Below the pieces are notes generated by a model that was given only the letters and a program-made list of their open reading frames with translations, was not told where the DNA came from and searched no databases. From an uncultured Bacilli bacterium (GTDB taxonomy: Bacteria; Bacillota_I; Bacilli_A; RF39; UBA660), in contig CANQNZ010000016.1 of NCBI GenBank assembly GCA_947625365.1, positions 1-17,306 of the forward strand: a stretch of DNA of 17,306 nucleotides. Direction: 5' to 3'. Made by a program: the position numbers and the translations under genes. Shown here piece by piece: positions 14,735 to 17,306 of the stretch. The first letter of the stretch is position 1, and each line of letters begins with the position of its first letter.

Positions 14735-14850
14735 AAAAAGTGGACACAATGTGTCCACCTTTTCACCCAAAGTACAATTAACTATCGGCTGTTTACCTAT
14801 CGCCCTTTGGGCAATCAGGTGGATGCGGACACATCGCTTTCCTTTTTCTT
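14735..14850 (-). ncRNA. L20-type leader with transcription attenuator upstream of infC
   Basis: The leader between promoter and infC folds into several elements. There is a hairpin with TTGCCC / GGGCGA arms closed by ACCT / AGGT (about 14795-14820). Its CCCAAAG (14805-14811) can pair with CTTTGGG (14766-14772), a pseudoknot. A terminator GTGGACAC / GTGTCCAC (14740-14758) is followed by five T. The segment GTGTCCGCATCCACC (14818-14832) can pair with GGTGGACAC and so compete with the terminator. In Bacillus subtilis, L20 represses infC-rpmI-rplT through such an attenuator (L20 leader family). Assignment to that family is from position and logic; no covariance search was possible. Confidence 0.7.
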
Positions 14851-14860
14851 TAACAATTCA

Positions 14861-14889
14861 ATTATATATTTTTATCTTATTCTTGTCAA
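14861..14889 (-). promoter_or_regulatory. Sigma-A promoter of infC-rpmI-rplT
   Basis: Minus-strand TTGACA (14884-14889), 17-base spacer and TATAAT (14861-14866), both perfect. The predicted start lies near 14854 and leaves a leader of about 140 bases. Confidence 0.9.
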
Positions 14890-14895
14890 TAGATT

Positions 14896-16092
14896 TTAGT
14901 CCGAATTTTTTTCTTTATAATATTTAATATTAAATCTATCTAAATCAGTTATTTTAATTCTACCTGCATTTAAAGCTACTGTTACCTTCTCCATGGTACC
15001 ATTATCATATATTACTTTAACATAATTGCTTTTGGCACAGCTAAAGTAATAAGTATAAGTATCATCTTTATAAAATTCTTCTAAAGCAGTAGCACAAACG
15101 AAATCAGAGTCATTTTGAGTTTCATCTGTAATTCTATTTATACTTAAACTAGCACTTGTTCCACTTTCACTACTACTAGTTGAACTACTTTTATTAGCTT
15201 CTTCTTGTTTTTTCTTTTCCTCTTCGGCTTTTTTCTGTTCTTCTTCTAATTTCTTTTGTTCTTCTTCTAACTTAGCTTGAACTTCTTCTTTTTCTTTTTC
15301 TATTTCCTTTTCAATATCTTTTTTACTAATATTATTATCATCTAAAAATTCTTCATTAGTAAAACTATTTTTTATAATTTTTTGTACAGTATTAGTTAAA
15401 TTAGCACTTTTTTGATTTAAATTAATTTCTTCTGATTGATCTAATATTTCTTCATTCTTATATTGATGAGCTGCCAAATGGAAATTCATATTAAATTCTT
15501 CTTCAGTATACTCTTTATCTTCTATAGAAATAACTACTTTTTGATTATTAGTATCTGTAATATACCAATACATATTCTCATTAATAATATTATAAGCGTA
15601 AGCTAAAGCATCTTCACTTGTAACATTATAATCTTTAGAGAATTTAACTTTCTTGGTAATTTCAAAGACCATTAATTTATCTTTTTCTGTTATTTCATCT
15701 TCCACAAAAGCTAATAATTCCATATCTTCATCAGAGTCAATATCTAAAAGCATAACATCAACATCTTCTGCTCGATAATTATAATCATCAATTTGATTAG
15801 TTAATTTTTCTTTCAATGAACCATCTTTAGCTTCTGAAAGTAAAACATCTTTCCAAGTTTTTACAGAAGTAGTTTCTTTTTTATCATCATCTTTAAGAAT
15901 TAAAAAGTAACCTACTATTGCCGCAATTATTAAAACTGCCGCGATTATACTAGAAATTATAATAATTTTCTTTTTCTTACTACCCTTTTTATTTTTAGGT
16001 TTTTCCTCATTAACTTCACTTACTGGCTCTTCTACTATTTCTGTTGATACTTCTTCTTCGGTAGTTTCTACTTTTTCATTTTCTTCATTCAT
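14896..16092 (-). CDS. Single-pass membrane protein with extracellular coiled coil, function unknown
   Basis: 398 aa. An acidic cytoplasmic tail (1-32) and a Lys-rich stretch (33-42) precede one membrane helix (43-65); the rest should be outside. Residues about 110-130 contain VMLLDIDSDEDMELLAF, like short acidic calcium-loop or FG-GAP-type repeats. Residues about 256-300 are a Lys/Glu-rich coiled coil, followed by a Ser-rich linker (301-316). A compact C-terminal domain (about 330-398) with two Cys ends in VALNAGRIKITDLDRFNIKY. I do not recognise a named family. Ribosome binding site AAGGTGG precedes ATG. It lies 54 bases after the DUF5684-like gene; only a weak promoter-like pair is seen between. 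No clear terminator follows it, so some read-through into infC is possible. Confidence 0.75.
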   Translation of the reverse strand: MNEENEKVETTEEEVSTEIVEEPVSEVNEEKPKNKKGSKKKKIIIISSIIAAVLIIAAIVGYFLILKDDDKKETTSVKTWKDVLLSEAKDGSLKEKLTNQIDDYNYRAEDVDVMLLDIDSDEDMELLAFVEDEITEKDKLMVFEITKKVKFSKDYNVTSEDALAYAYNIINENMYWYITDTNNQKVVISIEDKEYTEEEFNMNFHLAAHQYKNEEILDQSEEINLNQKSANLTNTVQKIIKNSFTNEEFLDDNNISKKDIEKEIEKEKEEVQAKLEEEQKKLEEEQKKAEEEKKKQEEANKSSSTSSSESGTSASLSINRITDETQNDSDFVCATALEEFYKDDTYTYYFSCAKSNYVKVIYDNGTMEKVTVALNAGRIKITDLDRFNIKYYKEKNSD

Positions 16093-16146
16093 TTACATCC
16101 ACCTTCTACTATAAACTATATTATCATATTTTCTTTCTATGAGCAA

Positions 16147-16722
16147 TTAGAATTCCATAAATAGAAATATACTAAATAAAATTATAAATAAGATTAAAAC
16201 AACTAACCATTTATATTTAGTATACTTATCATATTTTTGCGTATATGATGTTATTAAAGGACAAATTAATAATGAAAAAATGAAAATTATAAAACTTAAA
16301 ATAAGATAACCCATTAATTTTTCTTCTCGAAACACTTCAATAAGAGTTAAACTAAATAAAATTAATATTACAGTTATAAACCATTTAATAAATTTTGAAA
16401 CACCACTTACCTTTTTAACTGGTGATGGCACCTTTTTTTCTGGTACTACTTTAGGCTTTTTTTCTGGTTTTGTATATTCGGATGTATCAAAACCAATAAA
16501 AGGCCAGATAATAGTAGGTAGTAAAAATGCTAAAATTGAAGTATTTTCGGTTTTATTAAATGCTTTACATAAATGATAATTTAAAATAATAAACATAGCA
16601 ATATTCACCACTGGAATTAAAGCAAGAATAAAATACCAGCCATTACCCATGGTAGCTTGAAATAATTTATATAAATTATAAAAAGGTATTACAGCATACC
16701 AACCTTTTGAAGTGTACCCCAT
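16147..16722 (-). CDS. DUF5684-like membrane protein, probably 5'-truncated
   Basis: GYTSKGWYAVIPFYNLYKLF followed by GNGWYFILALIPVVNIAMFI is the conserved core of DUF5684-type membrane proteins. A Lys/Pro-rich linker (about 85-107) and a second membrane domain of three helices (about 110-190) follow. Family members usually have one more helix before the GW...IPFYN motif. Here the only ATG comes just before that motif and has no Shine-Dalgarno site. The bases upstream continue in frame as a hydrophobic stretch (VYIISIEVTIPFFFFVYS) with no start codon before a TGA, as if the true beginning was lost or altered. Function unknown. Confidence 0.6.
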   Translation of the reverse strand: MGYTSKGWYAVIPFYNLYKLFQATMGNGWYFILALIPVVNIAMFIILNYHLCKAFNKTENTSILAFLLPTIIWPFIGFDTSEYTKPEKKPKVVPEKKVPSPVKKVSGVSKFIKWFITVILILFSLTLIEVFREEKLMGYLILSFIIFIFSLLICPLITSYTQKYDKYTKYKWLVVLILFIILFSIFLFMEF

Positions 16723-16809
16723 AGAATAGACAAAGAAAAAAAAGGGAATGGTAACTTCAATAGAAATAATATAAACTGATATTCAAAAGAAAGGAGTGTC
16801 AGTTTTATT

Positions 16810-17037
16810 ATGGATATACATGAAAAGAAGTTAGCATTAAATCAAATATTGAAAGAAATAGAAATGTTGGAAAATTTTATAGAAGGAACAAGCGCATATT
16901 ATCTTCCTAAGACAATTAGAGTGAATGGAATTCAACTAGGAATAAGCACATTTGATTTAATACAAACTATAAAAAGTGATTATAAAAATATTGTTTTGAA
17001 AGATTTTTATGATGAAATAGAAAAAATTAATTTTTAA
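16810..17037 (+). CDS. 75-aa orphan protein on the plus strand
   Basis: This is the only plausible plus-strand gene. The 75-aa product starts MDIHEKKLALNQILKEIEMLE, an amphipathic, probably coiled-coil helix, followed by a short mixed region; no signal peptide or known motif. The start is well supported by AAAGGAG (about 16789-16795). It is divergent from the damaged DUF5684-like gene and is followed by a long hairpin with a T run. Its position between a truncated gene and an IS remnant suggests imported or mobile-element cargo, but this is inference. Confidence 0.6.
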   Translation: MDIHEKKLALNQILKEIEMLENFIEGTSAYYLPKTIRVNGIQLGISTFDLIQTIKSDYKNIVLKDFYDEIEKINF

Positions 17038-17076
17038 TTCATTTTGTTTTGTTAGTGACAAATAATAATAATTTTA

Positions 17077-17129
17077 AATATCAGTCGAGGTTGATGAAAT
17101 CACAAAGTTTAACCTTGACTGATATTTTT
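17077..17129 (+). terminator. Long hairpin, likely terminator of the 75-aa gene
   Basis: A 15-bp stem with one G-T pair (17078-17092 with 17111-17125) and an 18-base loop is followed by T at 17126-17129. A/T-rich flanks allow further pairing (AATTTTAA side against TTTTTAAAATT). It could act in both directions, also against the IS remnant. The stem is longer than a typical terminator of this genome, so an inverted repeat of a small element is an alternative. Confidence 0.6.
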
Positions 17130-17183
17130 AAAATTATGATACAATTTTTAACAAAATAAAATTAATTGTTTTTAGTAGGATAA

Positions 17184-17306
17184 TTACCAGTAATAGAATA
17201 TTGATAATTCATTTGTATATGTTATTCCTTTTTCACTTACATTTTTTACATATTTATTTGATTTTAATATTTCAATTTCTTCTTTTGTAAATAATTTTTT
17301 AGACAT
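17184..17306 (-). pseudogene. Broken IS3-type OrfA (N-terminal 33 codons, then unrelated sequence and stop)
   Basis: From ATG at the right edge the frame reads KKLFTKEEIEILKSNKYVKN then VSEKGITYTNE. I recognise this as the start of HTH-type OrfA proteins of IS3-family elements, where the text normally goes on as EF.. with a helix-turn-helix. Here it turns to LSIFYYW and stops after 40 codons. The rest of the transposase is missing between 17041 and 17184. The start may also extend beyond the window. No inverted repeat of the element is visible. Confidence 0.62.

Noticed and set aside
14714..14770. IF-3 starting at the ATG at 14770
   Set aside because: The extra 19 residues are encoded by the attenuator hairpin and the ribosome binding site, and do not resemble IF-3.
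1..17306. CRISPR arrays, tRNA or rRNA genes, prophage genes
   Set aside because: No regularly spaced repeats, no cloverleaf-like sequence and no phage structural or integrase gene seen on either strand.
1..17306. Mycoplasma-type code (TGA as Trp)
   Set aside because: queH ends at TGA, coupled to the next start as ATGA, and Trp is read from TGG, for example in the OrfA fragment and the DUF5684-like gene.

Overview
The window is a very AT-rich piece of a low-GC Gram-positive chromosome (Bacillota, class Bacilli; probably a gut Erysipelotrichia-like or neighbouring lineage). The evidence is the ftsA-ftsZ, spoIIGA-sigE and infC-rpmI-rplT blocks, strong AAGGAGG-type ribosome binding sites, sigma-A promoters with TTGACA-17-TATAAT, and U-run terminators. 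TGA is used as a stop and Trp is encoded by TGG, so this is not a Mycoplasma-type code. A spoIIGA-sigE pair suggests a spore former. Almost everything is on the minus strand, so the text below runs from high to low coordinates.

Right end (about 14.9-17.3 kb): a broken IS3-type OrfA start at the edge, a 75-aa orphan on the plus strand closed by a long hairpin, a DUF5684-like membrane protein that seems to have lost its 5' end, and a single-pass membrane protein with an extracellular coiled coil. Next comes the infC-rpmI-rplT operon (13.4-14.9 kb), with a perfect promoter, an L20-type leader with attenuator, an apparent ATA start for infC and an L20 that carries an extra Rho_N/SAP-like tail.

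Middle (3.2-11.6 kb): two hypothetical cytoplasmic proteins that appear to share a duplicated domain. They are followed by ftsA-ftsZ (own promoter, own terminator), then murG-divIB/ftsQ-queH-small membrane protein, then spoIIGA-sigE. This joins septum formation, one peptidoglycan step, queuosine synthesis and the first mother-cell sporulation sigma factor.

Surface-protein loci: a SipW/TasA-type secreted protein at 11.7-13.3 kb, a dockerin-cohesin operon at 0.16-2.95 kb, and the first two codons of another gene at the left edge. Each of these three units is preceded by a sigma-A promoter whose -35/-10 spacer contains a pure run of 9-11 G (coding strand). These are the only long C/G runs in the window. 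Slippage of such runs changes promoter spacing, so I infer a family of phase-variable promoters controlling surface proteins. Two of the three control regions are near-identical copies. The second unit encodes a dockerin protein and, 10 bases downstream, a cohesin protein with a sortase-type C-terminus: a matched pair behind one switch. This is the most interesting signal in the window.
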